NCBI RefSeq assembly: GCF_026153205.1
Contig: NZ_JAPFBW010000015.1
Span: 1-64,000, forward strand
Reading direction: 5' to 3'
DNA length: 64,000 nucleotides
Origin: Aquabacterium sp. A7-Y
Lineage (GTDB): Bacteria; Pseudomonadota; Gammaproteobacteria; Burkholderiales; Burkholderiaceae_C
The translations under genes and the position numbers were made by a program. The notes under the pieces are model-generated. The model ran no database searches. It was not told where the DNA came from and saw only the letters and a list, made by a program, of their open reading frames with translations. Positions within the stretch are counted from its first letter, which is position 1. Each line of letters opens with the position of its first letter. Below are positions 8,187 through 16,116 of the stretch, in pieces.

Positions 8187-9296
8187 TCAGCGCGGCCCGC
8201 GCCGGGCCATCGCTGCGCGGTACCACTCGTGGAAATGCTGCATGCCGTCCTCCATCGGGCTCTGGTAGGGGCCGACCTCGTTGTCCCCGCGCTCCATCAG
8301 TGCCTTGCGACCGGCGTCCATGCGCAATGCGATTTCGTCGTCCTCGACGCAGGTCTCCATGTAGGCGGCCTGCTGGGCCTCGACGAACTCGCGCTCGAAG
8401 GCCGCGATTTCCTCAGGGTAGTAGAACTCCACCACGTTGAGCGTCTTCTGCGGGCCCTGCGGGTACAAGGTCGAGACCACCAGCACGTGGGGGTACCACT
8501 CGACCATCACCGTCGGGTAGTAGGTCAGCCAGATCGCGCCATGCTGCGGCGGCACGCCCTGGCCGAACTGCAGCACTGCGTCGTGCCACTTGCGGTAGAC
8601 GTCCGAACCGGGCTTGCCGAGCGCGTTGGCGATCCCCACGGTCTGCACCGAGTGCTGAGTGCCGAACTCCCAGCGCAGGTCGTCGCAGGTGACGAAGTTG
8701 CCCAGGCCGGGATGGAAGGGGCCGACGTGGTAGTCCTCCAAATAAACCTCGATGAAGGTCTTCCAGTTGTAGTCGCACCCGTGCAGCTCGACCTTGTCCA
8801 GCACATAGCCGTCGAAATCGAGCGCCGCCAGCGGCCCCAGCCCCTTCAGGTCGGCCGCGACGTCGCGGCCGCGCCCCTCGAACACGAGCCCGTTCCAGGT
8901 CTGGACCGGGTAGTTGTTGAGGTTCAGGCAGGGGTCGCTCGCGAAGTGGGGGGCCCCCAGCAACTGTCCATTCAGCCCATACGTCCACCGGTGCAGCGGG
9001 CAGACAATGTGGCTTCGCGTGTTGCCCCGCCCGCGCAGCATCACGGCCTGCCGGTGACGGCAGACGTTGGAGATCAGCTCCACCCCCTGCGGGGTGCGGA
9101 CCAGGGCCCGGCCTTCGCCTTCCTGGGGCAGCGCATAGTAGTCGCCTACCTGGGGCACGGCGAGCTCGTGCCCCAGGTAGCGGGGCGAGTCATGGAAGAT
9201 GAGCTCCATCTCGCGGCGGTACAGTTCGCCGTCGAAATATGCCGTCACCGGCAGTTGCGTGTGGCTTTGCTCAAGGGCAATGCTTAGGTCTGACAT
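8187..9296 (-). CDS. Rieske [2Fe-2S] aromatic ring-hydroxylating oxygenase, alpha subunit
   Basis: A 369-residue protein starting MSDLSIALEQSHTQLP. The Rieske cluster ligands are CRHRQAV (about residue 85) and CPLHRWTYG (about 104). The catalytic domain has DYHVGPFHPG (about 190), the two-His part of the mononuclear iron site. This is the oxygenase component of a non-heme iron dioxygenase or demethylase; no beta subunit, ferredoxin or reductase gene is adjacent, so electron donors must be encoded elsewhere. The substrate is unknown. It resembles the single-component-alpha group (choline/carnitine or vanillate-type oxygenases) rather than classical alpha3beta3 enzymes, by inference. Confidence 0.85.
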   Translation of the reverse strand: MSDLSIALEQSHTQLPVTAYFDGELYRREMELIFHDSPRYLGHELAVPQVGDYYALPQEGEGRALVRTPQGVELISNVCRHRQAVMLRGRGNTRSHIVCPLHRWTYGLNGQLLGAPHFASDPCLNLNNYPVQTWNGLVFEGRGRDVAADLKGLGPLAALDFDGYVLDKVELHGCDYNWKTFIEVYLEDYHVGPFHPGLGNFVTCDDLRWEFGTQHSVQTVGIANALGKPGSDVYRKWHDAVLQFGQGVPPQHGAIWLTYYPTVMVEWYPHVLVVSTLYPQGPQKTLNVVEFYYPEEIAAFEREFVEAQQAAYMETCVEDDEIALRMDAGRKALMERGDNEVGPYQSPMEDGMQHFHEWYRAAMARRGPR

Positions 9297-9563
9297 GATC
9301 CCCAGGATCTCCAAAAACCCATGTCCAACCACCACCCACGGTGGGCTCATCTCCCCAAGGCACCGCGCGCGCTTGACCAAAACCTCCAGTTCGAGCTGAG
9401 GCGAGGCGATTCGTCCGGGGAACCGGGTATTTTAGACGGGACCGGGCACACCCTGCCCTGAGCTGTATCAAATGCTTCCGCAAGATCCGGTTTCGCACCG
9501 GGGACGCGGCGTCCCTGGAGCGGCGAAAGCCCTGACTACAATTGCCGGTTTCACGTCAAGTAC

Positions 9564-9806
9564 ATGGCCCACACCGCAGCACCCCCTTCCCCTGGCGCCG
9601 AGCCGGCGAGCTACGAAGACGCCCTGGCCGAGCTCGAGCGCCTGGTGTCCGAACTCGAGTCCGGCCAGCTGCCGCTCGACCGCCTGCTGCAGAGTTACCA
9701 GCGCGGTGCGCAGCTGCTGGCCTACTGCCGGGGGCGGCTGGAAACGGTGGAGCAGCAGGTCAAGGTGCTGGAAGAGGGTCAACTGAAACCGTGGATGCAA
9801 GCATGA
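9564..9806 (+). CDS. xseB: Exodeoxyribonuclease VII small subunit
   Basis: An 80-residue protein with the XseB signature: [32 protein letters not shown], a helical hairpin that assembles on the XseA catalytic subunit. ExoVII degrades single-stranded DNA in both directions. The stop overlaps the ispA start by ATGA, the usual proteobacterial order xseB-ispA-dxs. A longer in-frame reading in another phase is an artefact of high GC. Confidence 0.95.
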   Translation: MAHTAAPPSPGAEPASYEDALAELERLVSELESGQLPLDRLLQSYQRGAQLLAYCRGRLETVEQQVKVLEEGQLKPWMQA

Positions 9807-10693
9807 ACTTCGCCGATTTCGACCGCTGGGCACAGGGCGAACTCGCCCGGGTCGAGTCGGCCCTGATGGCCTGGGTGCCGGTCGATGCGCCGGTCGGCCT
9901 GGGCGAGGCGATGCGCTACGGCGTGCTCGACGGCGGCAAGCGGCTGCGGCCGCTGCTGGTGCTGGCCGCGGCCCAATCGGTCGAGGGCCACGCCGATGCC
10001 GCGCTGCGGGCCGCCTGCGCGGTCGAACTGATCCACGCCTACTCGCTGGTGCACGACGACATGCCCTGCATGGACAACGACGTGTTGCGGCGCGGCAAGC
10101 CGACCGTGCACGTCAAGTACGGCGAGGCCCGCGCGATGCTGGTCGGCGATGCGATGCAGGCACTCGCCTTCGAGGTGCTGACGCCCGAGCCACAGCAGGT
10201 GCCGCCCGCGTTGCAGGCGCGCCTGTGCGGGCTGCTGGCGCGCGCCGCCGGGCATGAAGGCATGGCCGGCGGCCAGGCCATCGACCTCGCCAGCGTCGGT
10301 CGCTCGCTCTCCGAGGCTGAGCTGCGCGACATGCACCGGCGCAAGACCGGCGCGCTGCTGCGCGCCAGCGTGCAGATGGGCGCGGCCTGCGGCCAGAGCT
10401 CATCGCAGGCCTGGGAGGCTTTGTCGGACTACGGCTGGAGCCTGGGCCTGGCCTTCCAGGTGATCGATGACATCCTCGACGTGACCCAGGAGTCCGAGAC
10501 CCTGGGCAAGACCGCCGGCAAGGATGCCGACAACCAGAAGCCGACCTATGTGTCGGTACTGGGTTTGGACGCCGCCCGCCGCTACGCCGGCGAGCTGCGT
10601 GAACGGGCGCAGGATGCGCTCACGCGCAGCGGGCTGGCGCAGGCCGAGCTGCTGCGTGTCCTGGCTGACAAAGTCGTGGATCGGCAAAGCTGA
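9803..10693 (+). CDS. ispA: Farnesyl diphosphate synthase (polyprenyl synthetase)
   Basis: A 296-residue trans-prenyltransferase that condenses isopentenyl diphosphate with dimethylallyl and geranyl diphosphate to give farnesyl diphosphate, feeding undecaprenol, quinones and hopanoids. The first Asp-rich motif is [11 protein letters not shown] and the second [16 protein letters not shown] binds diphosphate. The start MNFADFDRW overlaps the xseB stop, which sets it over the longer upstream reading. The two-residue insertion PC between the Asp pairs of the first motif is typical of bacterial short-chain FPP synthases. Confidence 0.95.
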   Translation: MNFADFDRWAQGELARVESALMAWVPVDAPVGLGEAMRYGVLDGGKRLRPLLVLAAAQSVEGHADAALRAACAVELIHAYSLVHDDMPCMDNDVLRRGKPTVHVKYGEARAMLVGDAMQALAFEVLTPEPQQVPPALQARLCGLLARAAGHEGMAGGQAIDLASVGRSLSEAELRDMHRRKTGALLRASVQMGAACGQSSSQAWEALSDYGWSLGLAFQVIDDILDVTQESETLGKTAGKDADNQKPTYVSVLGLDAARRYAGELRERAQDALTRSGLAQAELLRVLADKVVDRQS

Positions 10694-12585
10694 TGAAATA
10701 CTCCCTCCTCGAAACGATCAACTCGCCGGCCGACCTGCGGCGCCTGCCCCGGCAGGACCTGCAGCGGCTGGCCGACGAGTTGCGCGACTTCCTGCTGCAC
10801 AGCGTGTCGCAGACGGGCGGCCACCTGTCGTCCAACCTCGGCACGGTGGAGCTGACCATCGCCTTGCACTACGTCTTCGACACGCCCCACGACCGCCTGG
10901 TCTGGGACGTGGGCCACCAGACCTATCCGCACAAGATCCTGACCAGCCGGCGCGAGCGCATGCCCACCCTGCGCCAGCTCGGCGGCATGAGCGGCTTCCC
11001 GCGGCGCGACGAGAGCGAGTACGACACCTTCGGCACCGCGCATTCGTCGACTTCGATCTCGGCCGCACTGGGCATGGCGCTGGCGGCCCTGCACAAGGGC
11101 GAGGAGCGCAAGGCGGTGGCCATCATCGGCGACGGCGCGATGACGGCCGGCATGGCCTTCGAAGCGCTCAACAACGCCGGCTACCCGCACCCCGTGGGCA
11201 ACGCCGACATGCTGGTGGTGCTGAACGACAACGACATGTCGATCTCGCCGCCGGTGGGTGCGCTCAACAAGTACCTGGCGCGCCTGATGTCCGGGCGCTT
11301 CTATGCGGCCGCCCGCGAGGGTGCGAAGCAGGTGCTGAAAAACGCCCCGCCGCTGTTCGAGCTGGCGCGCCGCATCGAGGAGCATGCCAAGGGCATGGTC
11401 GTGCCGGCCACGATCTTCGAGGAGTTCGGCTTCAACTACGTCGGCCCGATCGACGGCCACGACCTCGATTCGCTGGTCCCCACCCTGGAGAACCTGCGCA
11501 AGCTCAAGGGTCCGCAGTTCCTGCACGTCGTGACGAAGAAGGGCTACGGCTACAAGCTGGCCGAGGCCGATCCGGTGGCCTACCACGGCCCCAGCAAGTT
11601 CAACCCCGCCGAGGGCCTGAAGAAGTCGACCGGCGGCAAGCCGACCTTCACTCAGGTGTTCGGCCAGTGGCTGTGCGACCTCGCGGAGCAGGACGAGCGC
11701 CTGGTCGGCATCACGCCGGCGATGCGCGAAGGCTCGGGCATGGTCGAGTTCGAGCAGCGCTTCCCGCGCCGCTACTACGATGTGGGCATCGCCGAGCAGC
11801 ACGCCGTGACCTTCGCGGCCGGCATGGCCTGCGAGGGCCTGAAGCCGGTGGTGGCGATCTACTCCACCTTCCTGCAGCGTGCCTACGACCAGCTGATCCA
11901 TGACGTGGCGATCCAGAACCTGCCGGTGGTGTTCGCGCTCGACCGCGCCGGCATCGTCGGTGCCGACGGCGCGACCCACATGGGCGCCTTCGACATCGCC
12001 TACCTGCGTTGCATCCCGAACATGAGCGTGCTGACGCCCTCCGACGAGAACGAGTGCCGCCAGCTGCTCTACACCGCCTATTGCCAGGACCATCCGACCG
12101 CGGTGCGCTATCCCCGCGGCAGCGGTGCCGGCGTCGCGATCGAGAAGACCATGAGCGCGCTGCCTTTCGGCAAGGGCGAGCTGCGCCGGCAGGGCCAGCG
12201 CATCGCCATCCTGGCCTTCGGCACCTTGCTCTACCCGGCGTTGGAAGCGGCCGGCCGGATCGACGCCACGGTGGCCAACATGCGTTTCGTCAAGCCGCTC
12301 GACACCGAGCTGGTGGAGTCGCTGGCGCGCAGCCACGACGCCATCGTGACGGTCGAGGAGGGCTGCTTGGTGGGCGGCGCGGGCAGCGCGGTCGCCGAGG
12401 CCCTGCACGCCGCCGGCCTGACCACCCCGGTGCTGATGCTGGGCCTCAGGGACGAGTTCATCGAGCACGGCGACCCGGCCAAGCTGCTGGCCCTGCAGGG
12501 CCTGGACGCGGCGGGCATCGAACGCTCCATCCTGCAGCGCTTCGGCACCAAGCTGGCGCTGGTGCGCCCGGCGATCAACCAGTGA
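10693..12585 (+). CDS. dxs: 1-deoxy-D-xylulose-5-phosphate synthase
   Basis: A 630-residue thiamine diphosphate enzyme catalysing the first step of the MEP isoprenoid pathway, from pyruvate and glyceraldehyde 3-phosphate. The ThDP motif is [18 protein letters not shown] with the later NDNDMSISP; the transketolase pyrimidine-binding domain has [18 protein letters not shown], with the catalytic Glu. The ATG shares one base with the ispA stop (TGATG), so expression is coupled to the FPP synthase. Last gene of the operon; it converges on selD with 24 bp between and no convincing terminator. Confidence 0.97.
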   Translation: MKYSLLETINSPADLRRLPRQDLQRLADELRDFLLHSVSQTGGHLSSNLGTVELTIALHYVFDTPHDRLVWDVGHQTYPHKILTSRRERMPTLRQLGGMSGFPRRDESEYDTFGTAHSSTSISAALGMALAALHKGEERKAVAIIGDGAMTAGMAFEALNNAGYPHPVGNADMLVVLNDNDMSISPPVGALNKYLARLMSGRFYAAAREGAKQVLKNAPPLFELARRIEEHAKGMVVPATIFEEFGFNYVGPIDGHDLDSLVPTLENLRKLKGPQFLHVVTKKGYGYKLAEADPVAYHGPSKFNPAEGLKKSTGGKPTFTQVFGQWLCDLAEQDERLVGITPAMREGSGMVEFEQRFPRRYYDVGIAEQHAVTFAAGMACEGLKPVVAIYSTFLQRAYDQLIHDVAIQNLPVVFALDRAGIVGADGATHMGAFDIAYLRCIPNMSVLTPSDENECRQLLYTAYCQDHPTAVRYPRGSGAGVAIEKTMSALPFGKGELRRQGQRIAILAFGTLLYPALEAAGRIDATVANMRFVKPLDTELVESLARSHDAIVTVEEGCLVGGAGSAVAEALHAAGLTTPVLMLGLRDEFIEHGDPAKLLALQGLDAAGIERSILQRFGTKLALVRPAINQ

Positions 12586-12609
12586 GGGGAGCGGGCAAGG
12601 AGGCCGGCT

Positions 12610-13674
12610 TCAGCGCACCGTCAGCCCGGTCTCGCCCGCGCTGACCTGCCCGATCGCCGCGGCCGCGTCGAAGCCGTGGCGGCGGAACACCGCCAGCACC
12701 GCGTCGAGCGAGGCAGGCTCGCAGGAGACCAGCAGCCCCCCGCTGGTCTGCGGGTCGGTCAGCAGCGCGCGGTCGGCCGCGCCGAACTCGGCGGGCAGCT
12801 GCACCTGCTCGCCGTAGCTGGTCCAGTTGCGTCCCGATGCGCCGGTCACCAGGCCTTGCTCCGCCAGCTCGCGCACGCCGGGCAGCAGGGGTACCCGGCT
12901 CCACTCGACCTCGATGCGGCAGCCGGCCCCGCGCGCCAGCTCCAGCCCGTGGCCTGCGAGGCCGAAGCCGGTCACGTCGGTCATCGCATGCACCCCGGGC
13001 AGTTCGGCGAGGTCGGGCCCCGGCGTGTTGAGCCGGGTGGTGCTCGCGAGCATCTCGCGGTAGCCCTCGGGGGCCAGCCTGTCTTTCTTCAGCGCGGCTG
13101 ACAGCACACCGACGCCCAGCGGCTTGCCGAGCACCAGCAGGTCGCCGGCACGCGCGTCGGCATTGCGCTTGATACGCGAGGGATGCACCAGGCCCAGCAC
13201 CACCAGGCCGTAGATAGGCTCCACCGAGTCGATGGTGTGGCCGCCGGCGATCGGGATGCCGGCCTCGGCGCAGATGCTCTGCCCGCCCTCCAGGATGCGG
13301 CCGATGACCTCCAGCGGCAGCACGTTGACCGGCATGCCCACCAGGCCCAGCGCGAGGATCGGGCGCCCGCCCATGGCATAGACGTCCGAGATCGCGTTGG
13401 TGGCCGCGATGCGGCCGAAGTCGTGCGGGTCGTCGACGATGGGCATGAAAAAATCGGTGGTCGCGACCAGGGCCTGCTCATCGTTGAGCCGGTAGACCGC
13501 CGCGTCGTCGGCGGTCTCGATGCCGACCAGCAGGGCCGCGGGGACCGGCAGGCTGCCCGCGCGGCGCAGGATCTCCGACAGCACGCCGGGGGCGATCTTG
13601 CAGCCGCAACCGCCGCCATGGGAGAGAGAGGTGAGTCGGGGCGCGGCGGCGGCGCCGGGAGCGGGGGCAGTCAT
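12610..13674 (-). CDS. selD: Selenide, water dikinase (selenophosphate synthetase)
   Basis: A 354-residue ATP-dependent enzyme that makes selenophosphate from selenide. The N-terminal glycine-rich loop HGGGCGCK places Cys23 at the catalytic position (Cys17 of E. coli SelD; Sec in some homologues) and Lys26 at the essential Lys. ATTDFFMPIVDDP and AGGHTIDSVEPIYG match the PurM-like metal/ATP core. Start MTAPAPGAAAAP is chosen because upstream sequence in the same frame is the antisense of the neighbouring gene. It is divergent from the senA-like gene, so it may supply selenophosphate for selenoneine as the SenC role, and possibly for selenocysteine or selenouridine. Confidence 0.93.
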   Translation of the reverse strand: MTAPAPGAAAAPRLTSLSHGGGCGCKIAPGVLSEILRRAGSLPVPAALLVGIETADDAAVYRLNDEQALVATTDFFMPIVDDPHDFGRIAATNAISDVYAMGGRPILALGLVGMPVNVLPLEVIGRILEGGQSICAEAGIPIAGGHTIDSVEPIYGLVVLGLVHPSRIKRNADARAGDLLVLGKPLGVGVLSAALKKDRLAPEGYREMLASTTRLNTPGPDLAELPGVHAMTDVTGFGLAGHGLELARGAGCRIEVEWSRVPLLPGVRELAEQGLVTGASGRNWTSYGEQVQLPAEFGAADRALLTDPQTSGGLLVSCEPASLDAVLAVFRRHGFDAAAAIGQVSAGETGLTVR

Positions 13675-13827
13675 GCGCAAAAAGCCTCGGGACGGGACAT
13701 CGATGAGGCCGCAGTGTAGGCGCTGGCGGCCCGCCGCGCAGGGGGCCGCAGCGCGGCCGCAGTGCGACAATGCCGGCTGCTGTGGCACGCCGCGGGGCGG
13801 GCTGGCAAGAACAGGGCGGGAGGCGGG

Positions 13828-15030
13828 GTGGACATCGATACACCGGAGATGCGCAACAGCGGGCGCGACCTGCTGTCGCTCGCGCTCATTGACAGCCGCA
13901 ACTGCAGCCTGCATCGGTTCGGCGCGCTGGAGCAGGCTGCCGGGGCCGCCTTGACGGCGGTGCCGCTGCCCGGCCTGGACCCGCCGCTGTGGACCCTGGG
14001 CCATGCCGGCTGGTACCAGGAGTACTGGATAGGCCGCAACCTGGAGCGCCACCTCGGCATCAAGGCCGATGCCGGCCGGCCCCGGCTGGCATCGATCGAG
14101 CCCTATGCCGATGCCTGGTACGACCCGGCCGCGGTGCCGCGCGAGCAGCGCTGGAGCCAGCCGCTGCCCTCCTCGCTGGCCACGCGCAGCTACCTGGTCG
14201 AAACCCTGGAGTCGACGCTGGAACTGCTGCAGCATGCCGGCGAAAGCGACGACGACCTGTATTTCTTCCGCCTGGCCCTGTTCCACGAGGACCTGCTGTC
14301 CGAGCAGCTGGCCTGCGTGGCCCAGGCGGTCGGTGTCGACGTGCCCGGCCTGCCCTGGCCGCGGCCGGCCGCTCCGCGCCCGGCGATCGGGATGCCGGCG
14401 ACGCGCTGGCGTGTCGGCAGCGAGGCGGGCGGGTTTGCCTTCGACAACGAGCTGCCCGCGCACGAGCAGCGTTTGGCCGAGTTCGAGATCGACGCCCAGC
14501 CGGTCGACTGGGCCCAATACATCGAGTTCATCGAGGACGGCGGCTACGACGAGCCGGCCTGGTGGACGCCTGAAGGCTGGTCCTGGGTCCAGGCCAGCGA
14601 GCGCCGTGCACCCCGTCATGTCGAGCAGGTGCGCCACGGTGTGATGGCGCGCCGCGGCGCGAGCCTGGTGCAGCTGGCGGCACACACGCCGGTGATGCAT
14701 CTCAGCTGGCACGAGGCACAGGCCTGGTGCCGCTGGGCCGGGCGGCGCCTGCCGTCCGAGGCCGAGTGGGAACTGGCCGCGTGCACCGCAGCGGGACGTG
14801 GCTTCCGCTGGGGTGAGGTGTGGGAATGGGTGGCGGACCGCTTCCAGCCCTACCCGGGGTTCGTCGCCCACCCGGACCGCGATCGCTCACGGTCCTGCTT
14901 CGGCAGCCACCGCGTCCTGCGCGGCGGCTCGGTCGCCACGCGCTGGCGGCTGAAGCACCCGCGGCTGAGGATGTGGGCGCTGCCGGAGCGCGACGAGGCC
15001 TTTTGCGGCTTCAGAAGCTGCGCCGCCTGA
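13828..15030 (+). CDS. senA: Selenoneine synthase-like protein (SenA/EgtB family, SUMF1 domain)
   Basis: About 400 residues: an N-terminal DinB-like helical domain and a C-terminal formylglycine-generating-enzyme (SUMF1) domain (WCRWAGRRLPSEAEWELA; ending with the RVLRGGS and FCGFRSC signature). This is the architecture of EgtB and of SenA, which joins selenosugar to hercynine in selenoneine synthesis. Location beside selD favours SenA. His59 (LGHAGW) fits the first iron ligand and His153 (FHEDLL) the second. The residue four after His153, a His in EgtB (HExxH), is Leu157. No senB glycosyltransferase is in the window. The start is uncertain: GTG with GGGAGG upstream, or ATG at 13849. Confidence 0.75.
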   Translation: MDIDTPEMRNSGRDLLSLALIDSRNCSLHRFGALEQAAGAALTAVPLPGLDPPLWTLGHAGWYQEYWIGRNLERHLGIKADAGRPRLASIEPYADAWYDPAAVPREQRWSQPLPSSLATRSYLVETLESTLELLQHAGESDDDLYFFRLALFHEDLLSEQLACVAQAVGVDVPGLPWPRPAAPRPAIGMPATRWRVGSEAGGFAFDNELPAHEQRLAEFEIDAQPVDWAQYIEFIEDGGYDEPAWWTPEGWSWVQASERRAPRHVEQVRHGVMARRGASLVQLAAHTPVMHLSWHEAQAWCRWAGRRLPSEAEWELAACTAAGRGFRWGEVWEWVADRFQPYPGFVAHPDRDRSRSCFGSHRVLRGGSVATRWRLKHPRLRMWALPERDEAFCGFRSCAA

Positions 15031-15044
15031 GTCCCGACGCGTTT

Positions 15045-15650
15045 TCAGAGGGACGGCCGGCGCCTGAGGATGAACAGGCCGGCGCCCAGGCCGGCGAGCA
15101 GCATCGCGGCGCTGCCCGGCTCCGGGACCACGCTGACGCCGATGACCGCGTCGTCGTAGTCGATGTCGGGGCCCCCGTCGTTGAAGCCCAGCACGTACTG
15201 GAAGGACCCGTGTCGCGTCACGATGGGCGTGTCGCCGTCGCCGAAGAGGGCGAAGGAGGCGCCGGGGACGCCGTTGACAGCCTCGGGCTGAGCCTCCGGC
15301 GACGTGGTGGCGAAGCCGAAGGACAGCAGGCGGGACCGCTCCAGCGTTTCCTGCAGGCTCTGCCCGACCGGGCCGTCGCTGCCCGGCGCGGCGGGGCCCA
15401 GGGTCGAGCCGGCGGCCTCGAACACATTGCTGAACCCGGTGTCGGCGCCCAGCCAGGTGTAGGTGACGACGGCGCCGGCCGGACCGAGCAGGGCGCCGAA
15501 GCTGTAATCGGTGCCGTTCAGCGAGGGGACCGGGTCGAAGCCCGCGACTTGGGCGCCGGGCTCCTTCAGGATCACTTCCAGGGGACCGGCGTGAGCGCCC
15601 GTGAGGGCGGCAAGCGCGGCCGCCAGGGCCGCTGCTGCGCGTTTGAACAT
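15045..15650 (-). CDS. PEP-CTERM sorting-domain secreted protein
   Basis: A 201-residue exported protein. It starts MFKRAAAALAAALAALTGAHA (Sec signal peptide, cleavage near AHA) after a strong GGAGGAAGCG ribosome binding site. The C-terminus has the PEP-CTERM signal: VPEPGS, a hydrophobic helix, then the basic tail RRR. Such proteins are processed by exosortase and usually sit in exopolysaccharide or biofilm matrix. The central 130 residues are Gly/Ala/Asp-rich and not recognised as a known domain. No exosortase or polysaccharide gene lies in the window. Converges on the senA-like gene with 14 bp between. Confidence 0.85.
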   Translation of the reverse strand: MFKRAAAALAAALAALTGAHAGPLEVILKEPGAQVAGFDPVPSLNGTDYSFGALLGPAGAVVTYTWLGADTGFSNVFEAAGSTLGPAAPGSDGPVGQSLQETLERSRLLSFGFATTSPEAQPEAVNGVPGASFALFGDGDTPIVTRHGSFQYVLGFNDGGPDIDYDDAVIGVSVVPEPGSAAMLLAGLGAGLFILRRRPSL

Positions 15651-16116
15651 CGCTTCCTCCGCAAAGGGTTGCACAAGACGAGATACCTCCGCCGGCCCCA
15701 AAAGCGGGCAGGGCGGAGGCCTCGGCAGGGTCGCTGTCGGACGCGATGCTCGATGGCCGCGCGACGACAGGGACAGGAATACCGGCTGCCGGCGCCTGCC
15801 CGACACCGTGCGGCGGTGCGGGCGAAAGCGTTTCAGGACCAGCGGCCCGCCCGGGGCGGCGGACAGCCGGCCGGGCTCAGACAAGCCGTTGAACGAAGAA
15901 TGCGGGAAGCCGGCCCATGCGGGTGCAAGGATGTGCAAACCGATGTACGGTTCTGAAACCTTACAACCCGCTAAAAATCAATGAGGGAAACCCTTGGATT
16001 GCTGGCGCCTGCATTGGCGCGGGCTCCAAGGCAAGTGCCGAAAAATCGGACACGCGGACGTGGTGAAGGGGGGCGCCGCTGCGTTGCAATTCCGGCACCC
16101 GACTGTGGTACGAACG
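15651..16116. other. 466-bp intergenic region upstream of the PEP-CTERM gene
   Basis: No convincing gene is seen. It holds an inverted repeat (CCTCCGCC at 15686-15693 / GGCGGAGG at 15712-15719) that would form a leader hairpin about 35 nt before the PEP-CTERM start. A short palindrome AACCG-ATGTA-CGGTT lies at about 15938-15952, in a more AT-rich stretch (about 15930-15985) that is the likeliest place for the PEP-CTERM promoter. Confidence 0.5.

Noticed and set aside
12610-13674. Selenocysteine (in-frame TGA) in SelD
   Set aside because: The catalytic position is an ordinary Cys codon (Cys23); no internal TGA is present.
13762-13827. A longer N-terminus for the senA-like protein from GTG 13762
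   Set aside because: The added sequence (MRQCRLLWHAAGRAG) is Arg/Ala/Gly-rich and unlike the family. A better ribosome binding site lies before GTG 13828.
15918-15942. Sigma-54 promoter for the PEP-CTERM gene
   Set aside because: TTGCAC-ATCC-TTGC on the minus strand looks like the -24/-12 motif, but it lacks the first G of the GG pair and is one base short in spacing.
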